Positions 44,940 through 52,989 are shown, numbered from the stretch's first letter. The stretch is 64,000 nucleotides of DNA from an uncultured Clostridia bacterium (GCA_904501985.1 CAJGCT010000004.1:6961-70960), one strand, 5' to 3'. Made by a program: numbers and translations. Notes: a model not told the origin generated them from the letters alone.

Positions 44940-45319
44940 GCGAAAAGACCTCCTCTGAACATCACCCAAAGTGCACCACAGCACAGTGCGACAATTATCG
45001 ACCATGCTATCATGATCTCATGACACGGCAGAACCGACATAGTGCCGTAACCAATATTGCTGTACACGTAAATTTCGTTACTGATATCGTAGCTCCATGT
45101 GCTCTCATACTCATCAATCTCATACCCGGTATTAGTTCCGTTTCGGTATATGACATACTCCATAACGTCATCATGATTTACAGCGTTTCTGACAAGCATG
45201 GTATACTCGTAATCATCGGTCTGGCAGATGATATATTCATCAAGCGGTCGGAGCTTGCTGTAGAATACATTGAGGTATGTGGAGCTGATTGTAGACCTTG
45301 CATCACTCACCTGTTTCAT
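44915..45319 (-). CDS. Prophage membrane protein of 134 residues
   Basis: The first 95 residues are hydrophilic and tyrosine-rich; a single membrane helix follows (MIAWSIIVALCCGALWVMF) with a basic end. No signal peptide is present. The start follows aggggg and lies two bases before the stop of the 35-residue gene; its own end overlaps the start of the adhesin-like gene. Role unknown; minor coat or assembly protein is inferred from operon position. Confidence 0.68.
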   Translation of the reverse strand: MKQVSDARSTISSTYLNVFYSKLRPLDEYIICQTDDYEYTMLVRNAVNHDDVMEYVIYRNGTNTGYEIDEYESTWSYDISNEIYVYSNIGYGTMSVLPCHEIMIAWSIIVALCCGALWVMFRGGLFAWRRNTKS

Positions 45320-45320
45320 A

Positions 45321-45428
45321 CTAACGCCCCCTGAATGCAGATACTGCCATATCCCATATCGTTCCGGTGACTACAAGCATAAACACATAAGGGAGAAACT
45401 GTGCGAATCCCTCAATGATCAGAGCCAT
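45321..45428 (-). CDS. 35-residue single-span prophage protein (pVII/pIX-like)
   Basis: This tiny gene starts at 45428 behind a strong ribosome site (ggaggtgat) and overlaps the end of the Zot-like gene. It encodes one membrane segment (FAQFLPYVFMLVVTGTIW) with a short polar N terminus and a basic end (FRGR). Filamentous phages encode such 30-40-residue minor coat proteins (pVII, pIX) that initiate assembly. The tight coupling on both sides argues that it is translated. Confidence 0.68.
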   Translation of the reverse strand: MALIIEGFAQFLPYVFMLVVTGTIWDMAVSAFRGR

Positions 45429-46077
45429 GAACATCACCTCCGGCTTTATCTCTGACAACCACCTCAAGGGTGTTGTACATACGCATCACATTGACACTGG
45501 GACAGTACCAATGGCGTTGGGGTTCTTTCTCCCCGGTATACTTCCCTGCATCGTCGTAATCGTCACCGTCCTTTACTCTGTAGCTGTAGATCTGACGGAA
45601 TATGGGACGGCTGCACTCGTAATTGTAAGTGCACTGCTCTCTGATACCCTTAGCTACACGCGTAAAGCGTTGTGATGTTCCGAGAATAACTCGGCGGTTC
45701 TTTCTGTTCTGACTCCACACGGTGAGCGTGCTTGCAGGCATTTTTGCGGACTCCAGGGAGCTAAACAGAGTATGTATCTCGTCGATAACAAAGATAGTTC
45801 CCTGTGCACCGTTCCGGTACTTCTCAAAATCCTCGATTCCGGTATACGGAATTGACGGAACGCCGTATATGGCGATATTGGAGACCACAAGAGCTTCCGG
45901 ATACTCATTCATCATACACTTCAGCGTGTGCATCATGAGCAGAGTCTTTCCTGCTCCCTGCTGTCCGGAAAACAGCCATATTCCGCTATATGGAAATTCC
46001 TTGCCGGTCTTAAGGGTCTGCTCCAAATTAGCTTCTCTTAGATTCTTCAACCCTAACGGTTGTGTTATGAACGGCAT
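45412..46077 (-). CDS. Zot/pI-type phage assembly ATPase
   Basis: A 221-residue P-loop ATPase with Walker A GQQGAGKT at 38-45 and Walker B TIFVIDEIH at about 94-102. A conserved block VWSQNRKNRRVILGTSQRF is like the Zot/pI family that drives extrusion of filamentous phage through the inner membrane. Typical pI has a C-terminal membrane helix and periplasmic part; none is visible here, so anchoring may come from the adjacent small membrane proteins. It follows the coat-like gene with a good site (aaaggagg). This is the strongest single marker for an inovirus. Confidence 0.85.
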   Translation of the reverse strand: MPFITQPLGLKNLREANLEQTLKTGKEFPYSGIWLFSGQQGAGKTLLMMHTLKCMMNEYPEALVVSNIAIYGVPSIPYTGIEDFEKYRNGAQGTIFVIDEIHTLFSSLESAKMPASTLTVWSQNRKNRRVILGTSQRFTRVAKGIREQCTYNYECSRPIFRQIYSYRVKDGDDYDDAGKYTGEKEPQRHWYCPSVNVMRMYNTLEVVVRDKAGGDVHGSDH

Positions 46078-46127
46078 ATTCTACCTCCTTTTAAAAGAAA
46101 AACGGCGGGCATAGCCCGCCGCAGGGC

Positions 46128-46340
46128 TTAAAGCTTGCCCTTCCTGAGACCACCCGTAGCTGCATTGCGCACCTTACGGAATGCAAACCATGCGAGAACA
46201 AACGGAGCTGATACAGCAATAGCGGCGACCAGAACAACACCGAGATTGCTGACTGTAAACGTATTACCAAGCGCATCTGTAATAGTTGTTATGAAGCTGC
46301 TTACATCTGTACCGGTAGCGGTTAACATGAGACCATTCAT
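46128..46340 (-). CDS. Major coat-like protein (pVIII-like)
   Basis: A 70-residue protein in three parts: a polar N-terminal region (about 1-32), one membrane helix (LGVVLVAAIAVSAPFVLAWF) and a basic tail (RKVRNAATGGLRKGKL). This is the layout of filamentous-phage major coat proteins, whose basic end contacts the DNA. There is no separate leader peptide, as in Pf3. It has a strong ribosome site (gaaggagg), suited to a highly made protein. Confidence 0.75.
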   Translation of the reverse strand: MNGLMLTATGTDVSSFITTITDALGNTFTVSNLGVVLVAAIAVSAPFVLAWFAFRKVRNAATGGLRKGKL

Positions 46341-46400
46341 TTTCCTGTCCTCCTTCGTATGATTTTTATTGCTATGCGGTATATGTACCGCAGTATAGCC

Positions 46401-46685
46401 TTATTCCAATTCCTTGATCGCAACAAGCTGCTCGAACCTCTGACCAAGTCGTCTTTCGTATACAAGCTCTACTTCCTTGCCAACAAGATTGATTATGTCG
46501 TTAGCTTCCAAAGGAAGCGAACGGGGGATGTATATATTCTCTGCCGGATATCCTGCTGTGAAGTTGCCTTTTCCGTCAGATTCGTTGAGCTGATCTGCAG
46601 AGCATACATCTATTGTAATTCCCTGCTTCTGTTGTCCGTTCTTCTCATAGTTGTAACCCTTTGCGCATAATACTTTTACTTTCAT
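46401..46685 (-). CDS. Single-stranded DNA-binding-like protein (pV-like)
   Basis: A 94-residue soluble, beta-rich protein that is first in the prophage operon. Strands such as MKVKVLCAKG and KEVELVYERR with several Tyr and Arg residues, plus the size (pV of Ff is 87) and position, suggest the phage ssDNA-binding protein that coats replicated strands. The assignment is by size, predicted fold and context, not by a signature motif. Good ribosome site (aaaggag). Confidence 0.6.
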   Translation of the reverse strand: MKVKVLCAKGYNYEKNGQQKQGITIDVCSADQLNESDGKGNFTAGYPAENIYIPRSLPLEANDIINLVGKEVELVYERRLGQRFEQLVAIKELE

Positions 46686-46712
46686 CTCGTTTTACTCCTT
46701 TTTTGTGTATTT

Positions 46713-46760
46713 CATTGTATAACATTGCTAACACTTATAATTATACATTGTTAAACATTG
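46713..46760. promoter_or_regulatory. Four phased CATTG motifs (candidate repressor operator)
   Basis: CATTG occurs at 46713, 46723, 46746 and 46756, that is as two pairs with 10-base spacing, the pairs 33 bases apart. They overlap and follow the prophage promoter and sit next to the gene for a ribbon-helix-helix protein, a class that commonly binds phased direct repeats. Confidence 0.6.
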
Positions 46761-46768
46761 ATTGTCAA
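46740..46768 (-). promoter_or_regulatory. Main promoter of the prophage operon
   Basis: Minus strand TTGACA (46768-46763) and TATAAT (46745-46740) with 17 bases between, perfect consensus, 55 bases before the first start codon. Confidence 0.85.
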
Positions 46769-46774
46769 TAGGTA

Positions 46775-46803
46775 TTGCAAAAATAAAGAAGTTTTGATAT
46801 AAT
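46775..46803 (+). promoter_or_regulatory. Divergent promoter of the RHH regulator
   Basis: TTGCAA and TATAAT with 17 bases between, 23 bases before the TTG start. It lies almost back to back with the operon promoter. Confidence 0.78.
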
Positions 46804-46825
46804 TACTTCGGTGAGGTGATAAACA

Positions 46826-46996
46826 TTGAAAGACAAAGCTACCGAACAAATTGGAATAAGAGTCACAAAAGAGCTTAAAGAAAAAATGCAAGAAAGAGCC
46901 GACTTCGAAGGTCGCTCACTTGCAAATCTTGTTATAAGAGCTTGTGAAGAATATCTCGGAAAAATCGAAGAAGCAAAACAGCTATTAAACAAATAA
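46826..46996 (+). CDS. Ribbon-helix-helix (Arc/CopG-type) regulator
   Basis: A 56-residue protein starting with TTG behind ggtgaggtgat. A beta-strand (QIGIRVTKEL) is followed by two helices (KEKMQERADFEGRSLANLVI and RACEEYLGKIEEAKQLL), the ribbon-helix-helix pattern. Such proteins are compact repressors of phages, plasmids and toxin-antitoxin systems. It is transcribed divergently from the phage operon across a region with repeated motifs, so a role as lysogeny or copy-control repressor is inferred. Confidence 0.78.
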   Translation: MKDKATEQIGIRVTKELKEKMQERADFEGRSLANLVIRACEEYLGKIEEAKQLLNK

Positions 46997-47030
46997 AAAA
47001 AGACTAACCGTAATGGTTAGTCTTTCTATT
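46997..47030 (+). terminator. Terminator of the RHH gene
   Basis: An 11-base perfect stem aaagactaacc / ggttagtcttt with a 5-base loop, directly after the stop. Confidence 0.88.
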
Positions 47031-47112
47031 TCGTACCGGGATCGTGCGCTTCGCGCCGATCGGCGGCGGTCAAACAAAACTGTGTATATTTTGTATAATA
47101 AGCTCTATTTCC

Positions 47113-47155
47113 GTCACCTCCGCTTCCCTCGGTTAAGAGTTCGCGCGGAGGTGAC
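47113..47155 (-). terminator. Long-stem hairpin after the aminotransferase gene
   Basis: An 11-base perfect inverted repeat gtcacctccgc / gcggaggtgac with a 21-base loop lies ten bases beyond the stop at 47165. There is no T-run, so termination strength is uncertain. Confidence 0.5.
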
Positions 47156-47164
47156 ATGTGCCGA

Positions 47165-48337
47165 TTATTTCTCAAGAGACTCCACAAATTCGCCCATTGC
47201 TTCGAGTGCCTTTGTGATATGCTCAACCGAATACGCGTAGGAGATTCTCGCAAATCCCTCGCCGCAGCTTCCGAATGCATTTCCGGGAACGATCGCCACA
47301 TTTTTCTCGTCAAGCAATCTCTGACAGAATTCGTCGGAAGAAAGCCCCCACTTCCCTATGTATGGGAACACGTAGAAAGCCCCCTCAGCCTCAAAGCATT
47401 CGATTCCGATCTTCTTGAAACCGTCAAGTATGTACTTTCTGCGGTGGTCGTATTCTGTTGCCATCATTTCAATGTCCGGATCACCGTGCTTCAGCGCTTC
47501 GATTGCCGCAAGCTGGCTGGTGGTAGGTGCGCACATTATGGCATACTGATGTATTTTATGCATCTGCGACACAAGCGGTTCGGGCGCACAGAGATATCCG
47601 AGGCGCCATCCTGTCATGGCGTATGCCTTGGAAAATCCGGATACTGTAACTGTACGCTCCCACATTCCGTCAAGCGTGGCTATCGGTGTGTGCTTAAAGC
47701 CGTATGTAAGCTCTCCGTATATCTCATCGGAAAGCACCATGATATCCGTTCCGCGGAGCACCTCGGCAATTTCCTCAAGCTCGTCTCGTGTGAGCACCGC
47801 GCCCGTAGGATTATTTGGGAACGGCAGTATAAGGAGCTTTGTTTTATCGGTAATAGCCGCCCGCAAAGCTTCAGGAGTAAGCTTGAATTTATCTTCCTTT
47901 TTGGTCTCAATATATACGGGCACACCGTGTGCAAGCTCAACTATAGGTCCGTAGCAGACAAACGCCGGAATGGGTATTATAACCTCGTCGCCGGGATTCA
48001 CAAGAGCGCGCACGGCAATGTCAATAGCCTCGCTGCCGCCAACGGTTACTATAACCTCTTTTTTATGGTCGTAGCTAAGGTCAAAACGGCGGTTCAGGTA
48101 ATTACATATTTCGCTTCTCAGCTCCAGAATACCGTCGTTTGAGGTATAATATGTGCGTCCCATCTGCAAGCTTTCTATTGCCGCATCCCGTATGTGCCAC
48201 GGTGTCAGAAAGTCCGGCTCTCCCACTGTCAGGGATATAACATCCTTTTTATCGTTCAGCAGGTCAAAAAACTTTCTTATACCGGACGGTTGGATGTGCC
48301 TTACCTTATCCGAGAGAATTTTTGTATAATCAAGCAT
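47165..48337 (-). CDS. Pyridoxal-phosphate aminotransferase class I/II
   Basis: A 390-residue fold-type I aminotransferase, aspartate/aromatic-like. The PLP Schiff-base lysine is in VSGFSKAYAMTGWRLG, with PNNPTGA and SDEIYGEL upstream and the GEPDF substrate loop near the N terminus. The substrate cannot be fixed from sequence. It follows an Lrp/AsnC-type regulator by three bases; that pairing is common and suggests amino-acid-responsive control of this gene. Confidence 0.92.
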   Translation of the reverse strand: MLDYTKILSDKVRHIQPSGIRKFFDLLNDKKDVISLTVGEPDFLTPWHIRDAAIESLQMGRTYYTSNDGILELRSEICNYLNRRFDLSYDHKKEVIVTVGGSEAIDIAVRALVNPGDEVIIPIPAFVCYGPIVELAHGVPVYIETKKEDKFKLTPEALRAAITDKTKLLILPFPNNPTGAVLTRDELEEIAEVLRGTDIMVLSDEIYGELTYGFKHTPIATLDGMWERTVTVSGFSKAYAMTGWRLGYLCAPEPLVSQMHKIHQYAIMCAPTTSQLAAIEALKHGDPDIEMMATEYDHRRKYILDGFKKIGIECFEAEGAFYVFPYIGKWGLSSDEFCQRLLDEKNVAIVPGNAFGSCGEGFARISYAYSVEHITKALEAMGEFVESLEK

Positions 48338-48340
48338 ATC

Positions 48341-48823
48341 TTAAAGCATTCCTCTCATATCCTCGGGAGCGCGTTTATATATAGTTCCCTTGTCCTTGTA
48401 TTTCTGAAGCACGAAATGGGTGGATGTGGCAACGATATACTCAATAGGAGCAAGCTTCTGTGCCACAAAGAATGCCACTTCTTTCATGGTCTTGCCCTCG
48501 ATAAACACAGCAAGGTCAAAGCTTCCGCTCATAAGATACAGTGACTGCACCTCGGGATAGTTGTATATCTTCTCTGCCACCTTATCAAAGCCGCGGTCGC
48601 GCTGAGGAGCTACCTTCAGTTCGATGAGCGCAGTGACGTACTCGCGGTCGGTCTTATCCCAATCCACCAGCGATTTATAACCGAGAATAACGCCGTCTTT
48701 TTCGTAGGTGCTTATCATATCTTTGATGTCGCCGACTTCCTTTCCGAGCATTACGGAAAGCTGTTCCGGGGTCAGGCGGCTGTCGTTCTCAAGAAGATAC
48801 AGTATTTCGTTATTGTTATCCAT
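48341..48823 (-). CDS. Lrp/AsnC family transcription regulator
   Basis: A 160-residue protein with an N-terminal helix-turn-helix region (about 1-55) and a C-terminal RAM ligand-binding domain (ALIELKVAP, VQSLYLMSGSFDLAVFIEG). The start at 48823 has aaggga; an ATG at 48841 lacks a site. It is upstream of and tightly linked to the aminotransferase, and likely responds to an amino acid to control it. Confidence 0.88.
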   Translation of the reverse strand: MDNNNEILYLLENDSRLTPEQLSVMLGKEVGDIKDMISTYEKDGVILGYKSLVDWDKTDREYVTALIELKVAPQRDRGFDKVAEKIYNYPEVQSLYLMSGSFDLAVFIEGKTMKEVAFFVAQKLAPIEYIVATSTHFVLQKYKDKGTIYKRAPEDMRGML

Positions 48824-48844
48824 TGTTAAATTCCCTTTCATGAT

Positions 48845-50434
48845 TTATTTGTTTTTCACACGTTCCATTATTTTATCATATGACAGTCCGAATTTTTCGG
48901 CAATATCTTTGGCATAGGATTTGCCGTCGGGCTTGGCTCTTGTAATCTCAAAGCTTCGCTCGGCGCCCTTGATGCCTGCCACAAGCGTATCAATTGCCAC
49001 ACCGCCCTGCTCCCTGCACCGCATGTTTATCTCGTCAAGTTTGGCGGACAGCTCATGGAGATGTGTTGAGAACAAGCATCTGCATCCCACAATAGAAAAT
49101 CCCGTAAGCACCTCGGATGCGATATAGGATGCCTCATATGAGCCTGTGGAGCTGAAAGATTCGTCAAGCAACACGAGACTGTATTTGTCCACTGTGTCAA
49201 ATATAGCGTTAAGTCGGGCGCATTCCTCACCGAGTCTTCCCTTTTCAAGCGTATCACCGCTGTCGGTGGGAAAATGGGTGTAAATTGCGGTTACAGGCGA
49301 AATTTTGGCGGATTTTGCCGGAACAGGCAGTCCCAGCTGTGCCAAAGCCTGAATCTGACCCACGGCACAGGTTATAACGGATTTTCCGCCTCTGTTGGGG
49401 CCTGTAAGTACATAAATTTTAGCGTTTTCGTCAAAATCAATGTCGTTTTTCACCATCTCCGCATCAACTCTCAGTGCCACAGCCGGATTGTAGAGGCTAA
49501 CCGCCGAAAACTCCCGTTTATCCATATCGCAGATTTCGGGAACGGCAAGGTCAAGTCCGCGGCTCTTAAGAGCAAGCAGCATATACTGCGCTTTGGTGAG
49601 AAATTCTATCTCGGGCATGATACGCAGGAGAAAATCGGTATTTGACAGCACATACGCCTGCACAAGCTGTCTCCACTGCCTCACATCCGCCTTGAAAATG
49701 TCGTTCATCGCCCCGTTGAATGCGTTTGAAAAGGCAATTTTTGCGTTGTCTGTGTTCGAATGGTTGTAAGGCACAAGGGGCGCAATACAGGTGTAATCGC
49801 CGTCCTTGAAATCCATTCGCAGTATCTTGTCGATAACTTTTCCAGATTTAAAATGCTCTGCGTTGAGGCTTACAACACCGGCATCGGTGGGACGAAACTC
49901 GGAATCAAGATTAACTCCGATGGTGATGGATTTGACGTCGTGCACCTTGGCGGTAAGCTCATTTAGCTTCTTATTTAGGTCCTTGTAATAGTCGCTTTCC
50001 GACAGCTCTGTTACAGTTTTGGTAAGCTTAATGAACGCCGGAGACTTTACGTTGTCGCGCACCGACTGAAATCCCTTGGCAAGCCGCGCCACGATGTCGA
50101 TATAGAGTTCGATTTCCGTTATACTGTAGAGATAATTCTTCGCCACCTCGGTCTCGCCTCTGATGGCGCGAAGCTCGATTATATCGTTAAGAAGCGTGAG
50201 CACGCTCTTAAGAGTATCCACGATAGTGGGATTGTTCATAAGGTCGCTCACCGTTGCCATTCGGTATTCTATCACAGCCTTATCTGTGGTAAAATAGTCC
50301 GCCAGCGAAGAATTTTTCAGTTCCATGAGATAATCAAGAGACAGCTCGGAAATGACCTCATCCGATATGTTTACTCTCTTGCCGGGCGTCTCACTGCCGT
50401 TTGGATACAGCAGACTGAATGTTGAATCAAGCAT
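48845..50434 (-). CDS. MutS-family ATPase lacking the mismatch-binding domain
   Basis: A 529-residue protein with helical core domains and a C-terminal MutS ATPase: Walker A TGPNRGGKS, Walker B LVLLDES and the STHLHEL motif. The N-terminal mismatch-recognition domain of MutS1 and the Smr nuclease tail of MutS2 are both absent, and it is about 530 residues rather than about 780-870. It belongs to the short MutS-related group in Firmicutes whose role in DNA maintenance is unclear. It is flanked by a PHP phosphatase gene and the Lrp gene on the same strand. Confidence 0.85.
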   Translation of the reverse strand: MLDSTFSLLYPNGSETPGKRVNISDEVISELSLDYLMELKNSSLADYFTTDKAVIEYRMATVSDLMNNPTIVDTLKSVLTLLNDIIELRAIRGETEVAKNYLYSITEIELYIDIVARLAKGFQSVRDNVKSPAFIKLTKTVTELSESDYYKDLNKKLNELTAKVHDVKSITIGVNLDSEFRPTDAGVVSLNAEHFKSGKVIDKILRMDFKDGDYTCIAPLVPYNHSNTDNAKIAFSNAFNGAMNDIFKADVRQWRQLVQAYVLSNTDFLLRIMPEIEFLTKAQYMLLALKSRGLDLAVPEICDMDKREFSAVSLYNPAVALRVDAEMVKNDIDFDENAKIYVLTGPNRGGKSVITCAVGQIQALAQLGLPVPAKSAKISPVTAIYTHFPTDSGDTLEKGRLGEECARLNAIFDTVDKYSLVLLDESFSSTGSYEASYIASEVLTGFSIVGCRCLFSTHLHELSAKLDEINMRCREQGGVAIDTLVAGIKGAERSFEITRAKPDGKSYAKDIAEKFGLSYDKIMERVKNK

Positions 50435-50454
50435 TTTGTTTGTATTCCTTTATA

Positions 50455-51273
50455 TTAAAGTTCGATTTGCGTCAGTTTTCCGTCGCGCACCACCGTCTGC
50501 GACTTAAATCCAAGTCTGCGAAGCTCTGCGGCTGCTTCTTCGATTCCGCAGGCTACATCAGCCGCTCCGTGTGAGTCTGAGCCGATGGTTATAAGCTCGC
50601 CGCCGCACTGGCGATACATGGCGCAAAGCTCATATCCGGGCATTGTAATACTGTTTCTTCGAAGTCCCGACGTGTTGATTTCGAGTGCTGTGCCGGATGA
50701 AATCAGCTTTTTAAAAATCATCTCAAAGTCATCGGCGTATTTCGCATGGTCAAAGGTTCTGCCGCACAGTGTGAGATACCGCTGTATATATGTAATATGT
50801 GCAAGTGCTCCGAAACAGCCGAAATCCACAAGCTCCGAAAGCTCGGAGAATGTACGCTTCATAAGATATTCGATCTGCTCATCGCACATAATATCCATTT
50901 TAAGAAATGCGAAATCTGGATATCCGCGAAGATTATGCAGTGAGGCGATTATAAAATCAAAACCTTGCTTTCCTATAAGCTCTACGGCTTCATCACGTCT
51001 TGCGTGTGCCTGACCAAGCTCCACACCGTAGTTTATCTGTATCTTCCCTTTGTATTTTTCCTTGGCTCGGAGTATATCGGTCTTTATAACGTCCGCTTCA
51101 AAGAGCGGATATATGCCGTCAAGTATATCGTCGATATCGCAGTGGTCGCACAGGGATATTTCATTAACGCCGCGTGCGATTGCAGTTTCGATTATTGTAT
51201 CAATTTCCCCGTTTATATCCTTCGGGCCGTCAAAGGAATATTTTGTGTGAACGTGCGAATCGTGAATATACAT
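50455..51273 (-). CDS. PHP-domain phosphatase, histidinol-phosphatase type
   Basis: A 272-residue metal-dependent phosphoesterase with the PHP metal motif DSHVHTKYSFDG at the N terminus, LCDHCDID, the mid-chain GVELGQAHARRDEA and the final GSDSHGAADV. It resembles HisK-type histidinol-phosphatases, but no his genes are near, so another phosphomonoester substrate is possible. It is 20 bases upstream of the MutS-family gene and probably cotranscribed. Confidence 0.82.
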   Translation of the reverse strand: MYIHDSHVHTKYSFDGPKDINGEIDTIIETAIARGVNEISLCDHCDIDDILDGIYPLFEADVIKTDILRAKEKYKGKIQINYGVELGQAHARRDEAVELIGKQGFDFIIASLHNLRGYPDFAFLKMDIMCDEQIEYLMKRTFSELSELVDFGCFGALAHITYIQRYLTLCGRTFDHAKYADDFEMIFKKLISSGTALEINTSGLRRNSITMPGYELCAMYRQCGGELITIGSDSHGAADVACGIEEAAAELRRLGFKSQTVVRDGKLTQIEL

Positions 51274-51366
51274 CGTGATGACACCCTTTCAAAAAGTACC
51301 TATTTTATATTTTAACACAATTTTACGTTTATCGCAAGTATATTCGATAAACTTTTTCAAATTATA

Positions 51367-51395
51367 TTGAAATTTCCGAATGTTTATGGTATTAT
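51367..51395 (+). promoter_or_regulatory. Promoter of uxaC
   Basis: TTGAAA and TATTAT with 17-base spacing, 62 bases before the start. The leader contains a short hairpin gcagt / actgc. Confidence 0.7.
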
Positions 51396-51456
51396 TGTAG
51401 CAGTGGTTTATATTTACTGCCAAGATATTATAATTTTTTAAGGAGATACATACAAA

Positions 51457-52869
51457 ATGAAAGAGTTCATGGACAAAGACTTTTTGCTTGAGACCGAAAC
51501 AGCTCAGGCACTCTACCACAACTATGCGGCAAAGCTCCCTATCATTGACTATCACTGCCATGTTCCGCCAAAGGATATTGCGGAGGATAAGGTATACAAC
51601 AACATCACCGAGCTTTGGCTTGGCGGCGACCACTACAAGTGGCGTGCTATGAGATGCTGCGGCGTAGATGAGGAATTCATCACAGGCTCTGCATCCGACT
51701 ATGATAAATTCAAGGCTTGGTGTAAGGTGATGCCCAAGCTTATCGGCAATCCTCTTTATCACTGGTCACATCTTGAGCTTCGGCGTTATTTTGACTGCGA
51801 TCTTATCATAAGCGAAGACAACTGCGACGCTATCTGGGAGATCTGCAACGAGAAGCTCCGCGATCCTTCCATGAGCGTACGCAACATCATCAAGAATTCC
51901 GGTGTTGAGACTATCTGCACCACCGATGACCCTATCGACACCCTTGAATGGCACAAGATGCTCCGCGACGATCCGTCCTTCCCTGTCCGCGTTCTTCCTG
52001 CTTTCCGCCCCGACAAGGCATTTGCTGTTGACAAGCCCGGCTTTGCAGGCTATATCGCAAAGCTTTCCGAGGTGTCCGGCGTTAATATCGTTGATATTGA
52101 CTCTCTTAAGCTTGCTCTCATGCAGAGACTTGACCTTTTCTGCGAGCTTGGATGCAAGACCGCAGACCACGGTCTTGACGGATACACTCTCTTTGCCGAG
52201 GCTTCCAACCACGAGCTTACCGAGATATTCAAGAAGGCTATTGCAAGCGACGGAAACGGCATGAGCGCCGAGGAGACCGCAAAGATTCGCACTGAGCTTC
52301 TTGCATTCCTTGCCGCACAGTACAAGTGCCGCGGATTCGTAATGCAGCTCCACTTCGGCGTGCTCCGCAATCAGAATGCACGTATGTTTAAGAAGCTTGG
52401 TCCGGATGCCGGCTTTGACACTATCGGAAACTACGATATGATCACTCCCGTGTCACGCCTTCTTGACAAGGCTGAGGCAGACGGCAAGCTTCCCCGTACT
52501 ATTCTCTACTCCATCAACCCCGGCGATAATGCGGCTGTTGCGGCTCTTTGCGGATGCTTTGAGACCTCAGGCGACGGCAAGCCGCTGGTTATGCAGGGCT
52601 CTGCTTGGTGGTTCAACGACAATCTTGAGGGTATGCGCCGTCAGATGACCGACCTTGCAAATCTCTCCTCCTTCGGCAACTTCCTCGGTATGCTTACCGA
52701 CTCCCGTTCCTTTATATCCTACACACGTCATGAATACTTCCGCCGCATCCTCTGCGACCTTATCGGCAAATGGGTTGAAAACGGCGAGTATCCCTGCGAT
52801 GTTGACACTCTTGCAGAGCTTGTTGTTGACATCTGCTACAACAACACCAAGAGCTATTTCGGATTCTGA
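51457..52869 (+). CDS. uxaC: Glucuronate (uronate) isomerase
   Basis: UxaC converts D-glucuronate to fructuronate and galacturonate to tagaturonate, the entry step of uronate use. The 470 residues include IDYHCHVPPKDIAEDK near the N terminus with the metal-type histidines, TTDDPIDTLEWH, MQLHFGVLRNQN and the conserved end LTDSRSFISYTRHEYFRR. Codon bias suggests strong expression. It is monocistronic here; the downstream enzymes of the pathway (uxuB, uxuA, kdgK) are not in the window, but a KDPG aldolase is at 13953. Confidence 0.96.
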   Translation: MKEFMDKDFLLETETAQALYHNYAAKLPIIDYHCHVPPKDIAEDKVYNNITELWLGGDHYKWRAMRCCGVDEEFITGSASDYDKFKAWCKVMPKLIGNPLYHWSHLELRRYFDCDLIISEDNCDAIWEICNEKLRDPSMSVRNIIKNSGVETICTTDDPIDTLEWHKMLRDDPSFPVRVLPAFRPDKAFAVDKPGFAGYIAKLSEVSGVNIVDIDSLKLALMQRLDLFCELGCKTADHGLDGYTLFAEASNHELTEIFKKAIASDGNGMSAEETAKIRTELLAFLAAQYKCRGFVMQLHFGVLRNQNARMFKKLGPDAGFDTIGNYDMITPVSRLLDKAEADGKLPRTILYSINPGDNAAVAALCGCFETSGDGKPLVMQGSAWWFNDNLEGMRRQMTDLANLSSFGNFLGMLTDSRSFISYTRHEYFRRILCDLIGKWVENGEYPCDVDTLAELVVDICYNNTKSYFGF

Positions 52870-52881
52870 TAAAATGAATAC

Positions 52882-52921
52882 AAAAGCACTGTCACGCGCC
52901 TGTCGCTGACAGTGCTTTTTT
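52882..52921 (+). terminator. Terminator of uxaC
   Basis: Stem aaagcactgtca / tgacagtgcttt followed by six T. Confidence 0.92.
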
Positions 52922-52989
52922 CGTGGCGCAATATTTTACAAAAATATGTCAGGATTTCACCCCATTAAAAAAGCTTGACTCACAAAAAC

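Larger units (their letters stand above)
41272..47100 (-). mobile_element. Inovirus-like (filamentous phage) prophage
   Basis: A compact element of about 5.8 kb. One minus-strand operon encodes in order an SSB-like protein, a coat-like protein, a Zot/pI-type ATPase, small membrane proteins of 35 and 134 residues, an adhesin-like 434-residue protein with both an export signal and a C-terminal anchor, a 100-residue membrane protein, and a rolling-circle Rep. A ribbon-helix-helix regulator is divergent. These are the modules of filamentous phages: replication, ssDNA binding, coat, minor coat and assembly ATPase. No secretin is present, as expected for a monoderm host, and no integrase. Boundaries are set by the 14-base repeat tattttgtataata at 41272-41285 and 47087-47100 and are uncertain; the operon itself is not. 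Confidence 0.82.

Noticed and set aside
46768..46992. A 75-residue minus-strand frame over the RHH gene
   Set aside because: The plus-strand frame has a ribosome site, a promoter, a terminator and a recognisable fold; the minus frame has none.
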